From Prevotella sp. P3-122 (GTDB lineage Bacteria > Bacteroidota > Bacteroidia > Bacteroidales > Bacteroidaceae): a stretch of DNA of 64,000 nt. Both the position numbers and the translations under genes were made by a program. Shown piece after piece: positions 45,308 through 54,584 of the stretch; position 1 is the stretch's first letter, and each line of letters starts with the position of its first letter. The notes below the pieces were generated by a model. The model ran no database searches, was not told the origin of the DNA, and worked only from the letters and a program-made list of their open reading frames with translations. The stretch is taken from NCBI RefSeq assembly GCF_002251365.1, contig NZ_NPJH01000091.1, forward strand, positions 1-64,000, in the 5' to 3' direction.

Positions 45308-46252
45308 CATTTCGGCAAAAAGTTGGCAAAAAACGCATATATCTTCTGTTTTACGATAAGTCACGTTCGTAAAAGACATTGAACATTGTGTTTTATCGTA
45401 GTGTTTACGAAAAGCAGTGTGTTGCCCATTCCCCTTCCTTTTTCCACTGCTTTAAATCTTGATAATCTTCTTCGGCATCCATACGGCTAATACGGTGCAA
45501 TTGGCAAGGAGAATTGCAAAGGCAGAACTCAGCCAGGCAGCCTAAACAAATATCGGTCAAACATTATCCCTCGTGCAAGGGATAATTGTGTCCTGACGAT
45601 ACATAAATCACCTCAAAAAACGACAAAACTCAGAAAAAAAACAGACAAGGGCAACCTCTGATGGCATACCCTCGTCAATCAATATCAATTTCTCAGAATT
45701 AAACGACAATCCCTAATATAACTATGAAATAAGCAAAAAACCTAAAAGCACGAAAACAGGTCAATGTTCCGGCTCTGCCAGCAAGGCTGCACCTTGTTTC
45801 CTATAGGTACATTGTCCTGTCCTCGTGCTTCGAGGCGCACATCTAAATATAAAAGGGGTGGATACCCTCCTATGTAAATGTAGCCTGAATAACCCTCATC
45901 GGCATTGAAAGTGAATGACGTGGCCGACTTAATGCATTATCAGCCTTTCTTCTTTCTAATATAGGTTTGTGTTTGAATTAATGAAGCGTTTGGATTGGTT
46001 GTGAAGTCCCGAAAAATTCTGTAGTTTTGGTTGCAAATTTACTAAGTCAGCTTTTAAATCAAAATAACAATCAGCAATCACATGTAAGTGATTAGATTTC
46101 GAATGTATAAATGCAGTTAAGCGGGATTATTTGCTAATAGTGTTTCTTTACATATCAAAATGGAGCCTGATACAATCTTTCCCTAAAATTATCTGGCTTG
46201 TGTCGCATACACAAGTCATTATAGGTGTCTGGTTTACATTCGGTGAGTAGTC
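45308..46252. other. Gene-poor stretch between GH31 and AraC genes
   Basis: No complete gene. A 9-bp hairpin ATTATCCCT/AGGGATAAT with a 6-base loop is at 45563-45586. On the minus strand 45742-45936 is open for 64 codons without a start codon and reads as protein-like sequence (NADEGYSGYIYIGGY near the start), so it may be a gene fragment or a dispersed repeat. The rest is AT-rich. Confidence 0.5.
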
Positions 46253-46636
46253 TTACAGGTGCTTGTTGCGGTATTCGGCCGGGGGCATGCCGTATTTCAG
46301 AGAGAACAGACGATAGAAGGTTTGCAGCTTTGGTATACCGCATTCCTGTGCTATGGTCTCGACCGTGTACTCAGGATGTTCACGCAGCTGCTTTGCCGCA
46401 TGGTCAAGTCTCATACCGTTCACGTAGTCTGTGAACTTGATGCCGAGATATTTTCTGAACAGTGGAGCGAATTTGTTCTTGGGTACATTTGTTCTCTTTA
46501 GGATGAAGTCACGAGACAGCTTTGGGGTAAGGTAGTTGTCGTCCTTCAAGATAAGAGCGTTGATGCGGGTGAACATTTTTTTATCCATGGAACAATCGCT
46601 TCCTTCGTTCGCCTTTTGATTTTTCTTTTTCGCCAT
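46253..46636 (-). CDS. AraC-type regulator, DNA-binding domain only
   Basis: 127-residue protein made of a 25-residue basic lead (MAKKKNQKANEG) and a single AraC helix-turn-helix domain with two HTH units; FTDYVNGMRLDHAAKQL and TIAQECGIPKLQTFYRLF are the recognition-helix segments. The usual sensor domain is missing. It may be a stand-alone binder or the stump of a larger regulator such as a hybrid two-component system. It is next to the GH31 enzyme with 1.1 kb between; a regulatory link is possible but unproven. Confidence 0.85.
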   Translation of the reverse strand: MAKKKNQKANEGSDCSMDKKMFTRINALILKDDNYLTPKLSRDFILKRTNVPKNKFAPLFRKYLGIKFTDYVNGMRLDHAAKQLREHPEYTVETIAQECGIPKLQTFYRLFSLKYGMPPAEYRNKHL

Positions 46637-46737
46637 TATTAAAAGAACTTTATTCTTAATATTGATTAGTAGTAACTAACTATCCGTGGCAAAATTAAGC
46701 AAAAAGCAGAAAATATAAAAGCCTATTACACTATTAC

Positions 46738-46777
46738 TTATCCCAATTTGTCATTTATGTTATCTCAATTTATCATT
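46738..46777. repeat. Two 18-bp direct repeats upstream of the AraC gene
   Basis: TTATCCCAATTTGTCATT (46738-46755) and TTATCTCAATTTATCATT (46760-46777) agree in 16 of 18 bases with a 22-bp period, about 100-140 bp before the AraC start. AraC-family proteins bind direct repeats spaced about two helical turns, so this may be its own operator. The second unit overlaps the ispH stop codon. Confidence 0.6.
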
Positions 46778-47630
46778 AGCCTGTTAAAATGGCATCTCGA
46801 CACTCTTCCATGAGCCATTTAGGGGTACTTGTGGCACCGCATATTCCAACTGTTGATACATCTTTTAGCCATTGTTTTTCAATTTCTTCTGCACTTTCTA
46901 TAAGATGGCTGTTTGGGTTCACTCTTAGGCACTCGCCGAACAGCACTTTCCCGTTTGAGCTTTTCCTGCCGCTAACGAAAAGGATAAGGTCGTGTCTGAC
47001 GGCGAAGGCGGCGATATTGGGTATGCGGTTGGCAACCTGACGGCAGATTGTGTCGAAGCTCTTGAATGTAGCGCAGGGGGATATGTGCTCCTTTATATAT
47101 TGTATAATGTCCTGAAATTCGTCGAGCCCTTTGGTGGTTTGTGAATACAGGTATATGTCACGTCCGAAATCGAGACGTGTGACATCTTCGAATTTCTCTA
47201 TTACGATGGCATTCTGGCGAGTCTGTCCTACAAGGCCGAGCACTTCGGCATGTCCGTTCTTGCCGAAGATTACGATCTGTGCCTCGGGAGCAGCATCGTA
47301 TTGCAGTTTTATCCTGCGTTGAAGTGCCAGCACCACGGGGCACGTGGCATCGATAATCTCTATATTGTTCCGGCGTGCTGTCTCGTAGGTCTCTGGTGGC
47401 TCACCATGTGCTCGCAACATCACTTTGGCATCGTGCAGGGTAGCAAGCTGGCTGTGATTTATGGTAATGAGTCCTTTCTCATGGAGCCTTTCCACTTCCA
47501 TGCTGTTGTGAACGATGTCGCCAAGGCAGTACAGGGGTTTTCCTGACGCCAGTTCCTCCTCGGCTTTCCTGATGGCCGTGGTTACTCCGAAGCAGAAGCC
47601 GCTGCCGTTGTCAATTTCTATCTGTAGCAT
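46776..47630 (-). CDS. ispH: 4-hydroxy-3-methylbut-2-enyl diphosphate reductase
   Basis: 284-residue iron-sulfur enzyme that makes isopentenyl and dimethylallyl diphosphate in the MEP pathway. Three cluster cysteines are in SGFCFGV, IDATCPVV and GICGATSTP. The start is taken as ATG 47630 (MLQIEIDNGSGFCFG), matching the family; a GTG at 47654 overlaps the upstream stop and is the alternative. It is the last gene of the A2M/DUF1573 operon. It supplies precursors for the polyprenyl synthase. Confidence 0.94.
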   Translation of the reverse strand: MLQIEIDNGSGFCFGVTTAIRKAEEELASGKPLYCLGDIVHNSMEVERLHEKGLITINHSQLATLHDAKVMLRAHGEPPETYETARRNNIEIIDATCPVVLALQRRIKLQYDAAPEAQIVIFGKNGHAEVLGLVGQTRQNAIVIEKFEDVTRLDFGRDIYLYSQTTKGLDEFQDIIQYIKEHISPCATFKSFDTICRQVANRIPNIAAFAVRHDLILFVSGRKSSNGKVLFGECLRVNPNSHLIESAEEIEKQWLKDVSTVGICGATSTPKWLMEECRDAILTG

Positions 47631-47650
47631 GTGTTCTTTGTCCGTTTTAG

Positions 47651-48730
47651 TCACCTCAAGGTGGCCTTTACCTTTATCTCTACCTTGGCATTGTTGGGGT
47701 CGTTGGTAATCATCAGTATGCGAGGTGTCTTCCTGATGGTCTTGAAGTCCTCTGCGTTGGCTGTTACCTTTAGCTTGGCACTCTCTCCAGGTTCTATCTT
47801 GGTTTTGCTTAGTGATAGCTGCAGTCCTGTTGTCGACATCTGCAGCGACCTGATGTCGAGCAGCGAGAGTCCTGTGTTGGTAATCTCAATCTCGCCACGC
47901 TTTTTCTTCTTGCCGTTGAATGCTCCCAGATTGAGTGAATCTGCAGAGAGCGTTATGTGAGGTGCGTCCTCAAGCTCCTCTTGGCTCAGCATCTCGAAGT
48001 CTGGCAGCAGCACCGCCGATACCGTTATCTCCTTGTCGGCAGCAATCTTGTCGCCCTGTGCGAAGCCGAGGTATATGCTCGTCTGCGACAGTCCGAAATC
48101 CCGTAGCTTGTGGGAGTCGAGAGTAATGGTAGCCTCGCCAGAGTGTCCAGGGGCGATGGTCGTAGGCGACACCTCTGCCGAGAGGTATGGAGGCAGATGC
48201 ATTATCTGAGGTTGTGACGGCTGGTCGCTGGTATTGAGGATGTGTATGGTCTTGTATGGTTTCGCTCCGCGGTTGACATCCTCAAACTCAATGTCGTTCT
48301 GGTCCACCATGAGTGCTCCGAGCGTATAGTGGTAGCCTCCGGCATAGCTTACCACCTCGTCGACAACAATGCCCCTGATGGTCAGTCGCAGGGGCTCAAG
48401 ACCATTGTTGAGTGTTAGATACGCGCGCTTGACGAAGCGACCCAGCGTCTTTGCGTCGTAGACGGCTGTCACCTTGTATTCCTCGCCTGCCGCGATGGTG
48501 GCGCGCGGTATTTCTATTGTTGTGCATCCGCAGTCGGTGGTTGCCTCGGTGATGCTGAAAGGCTTGCCTGTATTGTTCTTCAGCTTGAAGTTTACCGTTA
48601 TCGGCTTTCTGAATTCCACCTGTCCGCAGTCCACCAGCTCCAGTGCCGACTCTATTGTCTGTGCCTGTGCTGTTCCTGTTGCCATCATCAGTATGGCAGC
48701 GATAATATTCCTGTATTTCTTTTTGCTCAT
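47651..48730 (-). CDS. DUF1573 domain protein
   Basis: 359-residue exported protein. The signal peptide ends at AQA (residue 24). The next 100 residues are a DUF1573 immunoglobulin-like domain (NTGKPFSITEATTDCGCTTIEIPRATIAAGEEYKV split over strands), and a second similar domain fills the C-terminal part. The DCGC motif is typical. Function unknown; such domains may help assemble or hold surface proteins. It overlaps the A2M gene by 4 bp. Confidence 0.87.
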   Translation of the reverse strand: MSKKKYRNIIAAILMMATGTAQAQTIESALELVDCGQVEFRKPITVNFKLKNNTGKPFSITEATTDCGCTTIEIPRATIAAGEEYKVTAVYDAKTLGRFVKRAYLTLNNGLEPLRLTIRGIVVDEVVSYAGGYHYTLGALMVDQNDIEFEDVNRGAKPYKTIHILNTSDQPSQPQIMHLPPYLSAEVSPTTIAPGHSGEATITLDSHKLRDFGLSQTSIYLGFAQGDKIAADKEITVSAVLLPDFEMLSQEELEDAPHITLSADSLNLGAFNGKKKKRGEIEITNTGLSLLDIRSLQMSTTGLQLSLSKTKIEPGESAKLKVTANAEDFKTIRKTPRILMITNDPNNAKVEIKVKATLR

Positions 48731-51700
48731 TTTCTTGTTGTTATGGTTATTGGTTTAGTCCTGCCGGTATATTCCGGGCTGTATGCACATTCCACTATGC
48801 ACGAGCCTGTATGGTATGTTCCTTCCCTGTCGACAAAATACTCAGTCTCCACAGTGTGCTTGCCTTTGGACATGCGGTCGAAGAAATAGGTTGTGCAGTT
48901 GTCCTGGGGTGCCACGTAGCATCCGTTACGGTAGCCACTCAGCTGATTCACAGGTTCCAGGCATGCTGCCCTAAGGTCTTTTATCTGAACGAAGTCGTAG
49001 TCGCGGTCAGCGATAACAGTTATTGTTACCTTTACCTTGCTTCCAACCTTCAGTTCCCCGGCAGGAATGTCCACGTTGCGCTCTATGCTTAGTCCTGCCG
49101 TGGTATCCGTGATGTCCTTCCTGGCGGCCAGTTCCTGTACATATACGCTGCCCCATGAGGTGCCGTCGCCAGTCTTCTCGAAGCTCACGGTCCTGGCTTT
49201 TGCGTTGTCTATGGTGCTGCGCACATATCCTGCTCCGGAGGTAGGCTCCGTGTTGTCCAGTGTCTTGCCGTCCACCTTGATGGTTGTTCTTGCTCCGTCC
49301 GCAATGCTCTCCTTGCAGTCTGTCATCAGGGCGTGGATGGCATCGACGCTGTTCACGGGAGTGTCCCATGCCTGTGTGCGCTTCTGCTGCAGCAGCCACA
49401 GCTTCATTGCGTCTATGCACTCGTGGTCGTCGGGTGTGATGGCTGTTATGGCCTCTATGGCAGCCACATGTGTGGGTATCTTATAGTCTCTCCAGCTGTA
49501 GACAGCCCGTGGCGTGTCGAAATACCGTCCGAAGCCCTCCGTCGCCACAGTGAACTCCTTTATCGAGCGCACGTACTCCTTGGCTATTGAGTTGTCCTTT
49601 CCGAGAATGATTGCTGTCATGGCCTTTGTCCTGATGTCCGTTCTTCGGTCGGCTTTCAGCAGCAGGTTCCTCAGATATGTGTATGCTTGGTTGTCACTGG
49701 TGTTGTCTGCGGCGATGGTGCAGAGGTATAGGTAGTCGATGTCCGTATTGGCAAGCTGTGGTGACTTCTCCTTCCTCATTGCGTCAACCCTCTCGTCGTA
49801 AGCCTTGCGCAGGAATGTTATTGCCTTGCCCAGCAGGTCCTTTGTGTCATTGTTGCCTTCTGCCATCTTGCCGAGCCTTGCCAGCAGCGTTGCCACCTCG
49901 GTGGTTATGTATGTGCTGCCGTTCATTCCCTTCCACCAGCTGAACGAGCCGTCCTCGTTCTGCAGTTCGGACAGAGTCTTGTATATCGTCTTCAGCTTGT
50001 ATGTCAGGTTGTTCCTGTTGAAGTAGTTGGCCAGCATCATCTTCTGTCCGCTCTCGCTGTTGGCTTCCGCGAGCCATGGAGTCTCTGCGAGCACAATGCT
50101 TCTCAGGTCCTCGTTGCGCTGTAGGTTGCTCGCCAGCGATACCTTGTCGGTCTTCCAGCTCTCCATGGTCTCCCTGATGCCAGGTACCGACGTCAGTATG
50201 TCTGATGCCAGAACGGTAGCATAGTAGGCCGATGCAAGTGATATGGCGCTGTTGTCCCTATAGTCGGAGACGGTGGGCAGGGCCTGTATGACCGTCCATA
50301 TCGGGCTGTTGGTATATTCCACCGTCACCCTCCTGTCTTGTCCCTTGCCGGCCAGCTGCTGTATGTCCACGTTATATGTGCCGGGGCCTGTTTGTGTGAA
50401 GGGGTGGGTGTTTGTCACCAGCTCCTTGTCCGTGAGCACGGGCAGATAGTGCTGCTCACCGTCGGAGAACCCCTTGCCAGCAGCTGTTATGCGGCATATG
50501 AGCATACCCTCACGTGCTGTAAATCCGAACGCCACCTCCGATGTCGCGTTGGCTGCTATGCTGAAGTTTCTTGACAGAGTCTCAACTACCTTCAGGCTCT
50601 CTGCGTCGATAAGCTCCATTCGTGCCACACCCGTTACGGTGTTGTCAGTAGTGTTCAGAAGCCTGGTAACCACTGTGGCATTGTCGCCTTCCCTTACAAA
50701 CCGTGGCATGTTGGGCTGTACCATGACACTCTTGCTTGCCACAGCCTCCGCCTCGATGGTTCCTGCGTTCATCTCACGGTCGTGTGCCAGTGCCAGCAAC
50801 CGCCACGTGGTGACACTCTCCGGCAGCGTGAAACTCAGTTCCACATTGCCCTTGGCATCGGTTCTCAGGTCTGGGGCAAAGAAGGCTGTCTCGTCGAAAT
50901 TCTCCCTCAGCTTGCTGTCGGTCTGAGTGCCATTGCCTGTTGCGTCTGACTGTGCTTCTGTTATTCCGGCAATTGAGCCTATCAGGGCCGTAGCGGCCAT
51001 GTCCATCGAGATGTTCTGTGCGCCTTCCTCGACAGCCGTCAATTTTGCACTTTGCTTGCCGTATGCCCTCATCTTCATCATACGCATGAAGGTATATGGA
51101 ATATTGAAGCATTTGTCATCAAGATGGCTCAGCGTGATATGCTTCTCTGGCAGCATCTTAAAGTCCTGGAAACCGTACAATCCTGTTGTGGCATGCGACC
51201 CGCCTATCCATGTTGCCCATGGCATTGGGTGTGCGAAGAGATTGCTGATGGTCTGCAGGCTATGGCTCTGCAGTGCGTCGAGCGACTTGTCGTAGATAGT
51301 CGCAAGGAGCTGAGCATCGGCCGGCTTGCCGTCGCCGCGGCTGATAGTGAGCGTCCACGTCTCCTTTTGTCCTGGCACAAGCTTGTCGCGGAAGCTCTTC
51401 CATTCTGTTCTGAGCACCTTGTCGGGCTCTGTACGGCTGATGGTTGCCGAGTGGCTGTAAAGCTTTCCCCTGTTCACCCATGCGTAGGTGATGCGTATGC
51501 CGTCGCCGTACTCTTCCTTGTAGCTGAACGTGCGACTGTGCAGACAGTCGTGCCCCTCCATTATTCCTGACTCCAGCATCTTGCCGCTTGTCAGTATGGT
51601 ATAATATATGTGGTGTTCCTCGTCAGACGACCCCACCTGTATGGTGGCCGGGAAGTTGCTGGAGCTCTGGTAGAACCAGTCGTGCGTCTCTATGGGTGCT

Positions 51701-54153
51701 TTCTTGTCCTGTAGGGTGAATACCACAAACTGTCGTCTTATGGTGTCCTCGCCGCAGATGGCCGTCATGCTGTGCTGTCCCGAGCGCAACCTCAGTGCCC
51801 TTATGTCCGTAGCCTCATTGGTGTTGGCCTCCAATTGTTTCCCGTCAATGGTGTAGCTTACCTTGGCTGCTATTTTCTCGCCGGCAATGTTCATATATCC
51901 GAACGTTATTGTGCCGAGGCTGTCGGCGAGGCTCTTCTCGGGCATGTCGCATGTGAGCACCGTCGTATGGTTGCTCAGCGGAATGCTCACCGTGCTCTGG
52001 TGTGACTCGCCTGCACCATCAGTCACTGTGGCCTCAGCCTCGATGTTGAAGTACATGTGAGAGTAGTTCTTCTGCTCTGGCAGCATCATTGGCATCCTCA
52101 CTCTGAAGTGTCCGCTGTCGTCCGTGATGGCAGAGTCCTTTGAGAGTATCGTCTCTTCTGGCATGTTCCATGGCCTCCACCACCACGAGGCCCTTCGTGT
52201 CACGGTATAGCTTACCTTTGCTCCCTGCACGGGCATGCCCGAGAACGTACGTGCCGTTCCCTCCACGGTGATGGTGTCGCCGGCTGAGTATTTGTTGTCG
52301 GGTTTCTCAAGTTCTATGTCGAATGTCGGCCGTTTGTATTTCTCCACTCTTATCTGCTTGATGCAGCGTCGTGAAGCCTGAACGCTGATGCAGCAATTGC
52401 CTGTCAGCCCCACTTCGGGAAGAGTGAAATCTGCCGCGGCCTGTCCAAACTCGTCTGTAGTTGCGGTTTTGCGTTCCACCTCCTCGTAGTTTGCGTTCTG
52501 CAGTACGAACGTCACGGCCTCTCCAACCTTGGGTGCCGCTGTCTGGTTATGGCTGTCTGCTTGCCAAAGAATGGCGGATGCGTGGACGGTCTGTCCCGGA
52601 CGGTATAGCGTGCGGTCGGTATTTACAACGACTTTAGTGGCGTCTTTCGGATTAGGGTCGTAATATTCCGGAGCCACCGATACTTCGGCGCAGGCGTTGT
52701 CATGGTTGGTATAGGCGTATGCCCGCACAGGCTTACGGTTAGTGTACTGGTATACAACCTCACCGTTGCGGCCTGTTGTGAGCGTCTCCGTCACGCCGCT
52801 GTTTTTCTCCCATGCCTGGCTTGTCGACAGCCTCACCTTGGCACCGCTCACGGGTTTACCGGTGGTGGCGTTGACAACCGCTATCCTGACTTTCTTGCCG
52901 GGGAGCGTCTCGGATATGGTGAACAAGTCAGACACGTGCAGTAGACACCGCTGTGGCGCTATGTCCTTGTTGTCGGTGCTCACTACCAGAAGGTATACGC
53001 CAACAGGCAGTGGTGCAAGGGTCAGCGAGTCGGCGCTCTCCTCATAGGGTGCGCGTCCTACGTACCTCAGCTGCTCGTTCTGCACCACTGTACCAACTAT
53101 GTGCTTCTGTATCTGCACAAGGTCCTTCCCGTCGTCAGGGTTCAGCCTGGTGTCGCCGGGCAGCGATGTACGGTACAATGCGAGGTTGAGCTGCGAAATG
53201 TTCCTTATGGAATTCACCCTTACCAGTCGCGGTGTCTCGGGCAGCAGCATGATGTCGCCGGCATTGATGTTGAACGATGGCCGCTCAAGCTCTGTCTTGG
53301 CATTGCGCAGGTAGTTCAGGCCAGGCCATCCGCCCCACTTGCTCAGCGAGTAGTTTATGTACTGTACCTTCTCGGCGGCCGTGGCATCGTTGGTGTTCTC
53401 CATGCACTTGTACCTCTCCACTGCCAGTTCTCCAGCCACTTTCATGTCTTCGTAGATGGTTATCAGCGAGTCTAAGCTCTGCAGGTATCTTGACTTCTTC
53501 ACCTCCGCCTCATTCTCACCTTTCTGAGCCCTCACCATCTCCAGTGCTGTCACGCACTGTGCGTACCTGTTTCCCGTGGCGGCATAGTAGTCGTGCATCT
53601 GTTTGAACGCTTTGGCCTCGTAGCCGATGATGTGCAGCAGGTCATTGTAGAATATCCTGCTGTATGCTTCCTCCACTACTAATGGCTTGTATTCCTCGGC
53701 CTTGACGTTGCCGAGCAAGTCGATGTCTGCCATTGACAGGCGGTAGTAGTCCTTGCTGCGTTGCACGAACAGTTTTCTGTCCTTGGCATTGTTGGTTCCA
53801 ACGGCTCTATTGTGGTATATGCGCCCCAGTGCGCATCGCAACACGGCCACGGCCACGCTGTCGCTCACGGTTCGCTCGCTGTTGTGCAGCCTTGTCATTT
53901 CCGTGTCAGCCGAGTCTGGGCATACCTGCATACTCACGTCTGCCCTCATTAGCAGTGCCTTGAGCATGTGTCCGTATTGTTTCTCTGTCTGGGCCTTTTC
54001 GGCTATGCGGCACAGTATCTCTACCTGTGTAGCAGGAAGGTCTTTCTGTATGGCGTTGTCCACTTGTTTCCACAGGGATGTATAGCTCTCAGCCTTTACA
54101 GTGAGAGCGGCAACCATGGAACCCAGCAAGAATGTTATTAGAAGTCGTTTCAT
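48727..54153 (-). CDS. Alpha-2-macroglobulin family protein
   Basis: 1808-residue exported protein. A signal peptide (1-21, MKRLLITFLLGSM) is followed by an N-terminal helical region (about 30-300, tetratricopeptide-like), macroglobulin beta domains (MG2 near 510), and the A2M domain (FFAPDLRTDAKGNVELSF near 1075). The toroid domain region (about 1290) has ALPTVSDYRDNSAISLA where thioester members have a CxEQ motif, so no thioester is present. Such proteins trap proteases in periplasm or at the surface. The start at ATG 54153 is preferred over 54171 because of the signal peptide and the promoter distance. It heads an operon with DUF1573 and ispH. Confidence 0.87.
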   Translation of the reverse strand: MKRLLITFLLGSMVAALTVKAESYTSLWKQVDNAIQKDLPATQVEILCRIAEKAQTEKQYGHMLKALLMRADVSMQVCPDSADTEMTRLHNSERTVSDSVAVAVLRCALGRIYHNRAVGTNNAKDRKLFVQRSKDYYRLSMADIDLLGNVKAEEYKPLVVEEAYSRIFYNDLLHIIGYEAKAFKQMHDYYAATGNRYAQCVTALEMVRAQKGENEAEVKKSRYLQSLDSLITIYEDMKVAGELAVERYKCMENTNDATAAEKVQYINYSLSKWGGWPGLNYLRNAKTELERPSFNINAGDIMLLPETPRLVRVNSIRNISQLNLALYRTSLPGDTRLNPDDGKDLVQIQKHIVGTVVQNEQLRYVGRAPYEESADSLTLAPLPVGVYLLVVSTDNKDIAPQRCLLHVSDLFTISETLPGKKVRIAVVNATTGKPVSGAKVRLSTSQAWEKNSGVTETLTTGRNGEVVYQYTNRKPVRAYAYTNHDNACAEVSVAPEYYDPNPKDATKVVVNTDRTLYRPGQTVHASAILWQADSHNQTAAPKVGEAVTFVLQNANYEEVERKTATTDEFGQAAADFTLPEVGLTGNCCISVQASRRCIKQIRVEKYKRPTFDIELEKPDNKYSAGDTITVEGTARTFSGMPVQGAKVSYTVTRRASWWWRPWNMPEETILSKDSAITDDSGHFRVRMPMMLPEQKNYSHMYFNIEAEATVTDGAGESHQSTVSIPLSNHTTVLTCDMPEKSLADSLGTITFGYMNIAGEKIAAKVSYTIDGKQLEANTNEATDIRALRLRSGQHSMTAICGEDTIRRQFVVFTLQDKKAPIETHDWFYQSSSNFPATIQVGSSDEEHHIYYTILTSGKMLESGIMEGHDCLHSRTFSYKEEYGDGIRITYAWVNRGKLYSHSATISRTEPDKVLRTEWKSFRDKLVPGQKETWTLTISRGDGKPADAQLLATIYDKSLDALQSHSLQTISNLFAHPMPWATWIGGSHATTGLYGFQDFKMLPEKHITLSHLDDKCFNIPYTFMRMMKMRAYGKQSAKLTAVEEGAQNISMDMAATALIGSIAGITEAQSDATGNGTQTDSKLRENFDETAFFAPDLRTDAKGNVELSFTLPESVTTWRLLALAHDREMNAGTIEAEAVASKSVMVQPNMPRFVREGDNATVVTRLLNTTDNTVTGVARMELIDAESLKVVETLSRNFSIAANATSEVAFGFTAREGMLICRITAAGKGFSDGEQHYLPVLTDKELVTNTHPFTQTGPGTYNVDIQQLAGKGQDRRVTVEYTNSPIWTVIQALPTVSDYRDNSAISLASAYYATVLASDILTSVPGIRETMESWKTDKVSLASNLQRNEDLRSIVLAETPWLAEANSESGQKMMLANYFNRNNLTYKLKTIYKTLSELQNEDGSFSWWKGMNGSTYITTEVATLLARLGKMAEGNNDTKDLLGKAITFLRKAYDERVDAMRKEKSPQLANTDIDYLYLCTIAADNTSDNQAYTYLRNLLLKADRRTDIRTKAMTAIILGKDNSIAKEYVRSIKEFTVATEGFGRYFDTPRAVYSWRDYKIPTHVAAIEAITAITPDDHECIDAMKLWLLQQKRTQAWDTPVNSVDAIHALMTDCKESIADGARTTIKVDGKTLDNTEPTSGAGYVRSTIDNAKARTVSFEKTGDGTSWGSVYVQELAARKDITDTTAGLSIERNVDIPAGELKVGSKVKVTITVIADRDYDFVQIKDLRAACLEPVNQLSGYRNGCYVAPQDNCTTYFFDRMSKGKHTVETEYFVDREGTYHTGSCIVECAYSPEYTGRTKPITITTRK

Positions 54154-54185
54154 AACGTGTTGTTGTCGCATTTACATTATACAAT

Positions 54186-54194
54186 GCAAAGATA
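54186..54194 (-). promoter_or_regulatory. -7 element of the A2M operon promoter
   Basis: TATCTTTGC on the minus strand, 32 bp before ATG 54153. No TTTG sits at the expected distance. Confidence 0.5.
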
Positions 54195-54584
54195 ATGTTT
54201 TTTTTTCAAATATATCCTACTTTGCTTCAAATATACCCTTCTTTTCAAATAATTAATGTTAGATTAACGTGAGTTCGATAATTTTTCGTAACTGCCAGTA
54301 TGCATTGTAAGCGTCAGTGAATTGTAGAAGAGTACGCTTTGTAATATTGCCAGTGAATATTTTCCTGTTGTTTTATTGTCCGTTCCCAAAGATAAGGTAA
54401 TATTTGCTGTGCAAATTATTAACTGATTTCTTTGCTGTTTGCCGTATATTTATTACCTTTGCATAAATGTGGAATTTGATGTGACTCACCTATGTTAACC
54501 GCTCTTCAAGCAGCTCTTGTCTGTCAATGGCTATAGCGGGGAGTCAGGAACGAAATTGATTGAACGAACAAATATTTATAGATT
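54195..54584. other. Divergent intergenic region of A2M and S9 peptidase
   Basis: 390 bp with promoters at both ends and no gene. The middle is AT-rich with no large inverted repeat that I could see. Confidence 0.5.
54431..54462 (+). promoter_or_regulatory. Promoter of the S9 peptidase gene
   Basis: TTTG at 54431-54434, 19 bp spacer, TACCTTTGC at 54454-54462. The leader is about 115 bases. Confidence 0.75.
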
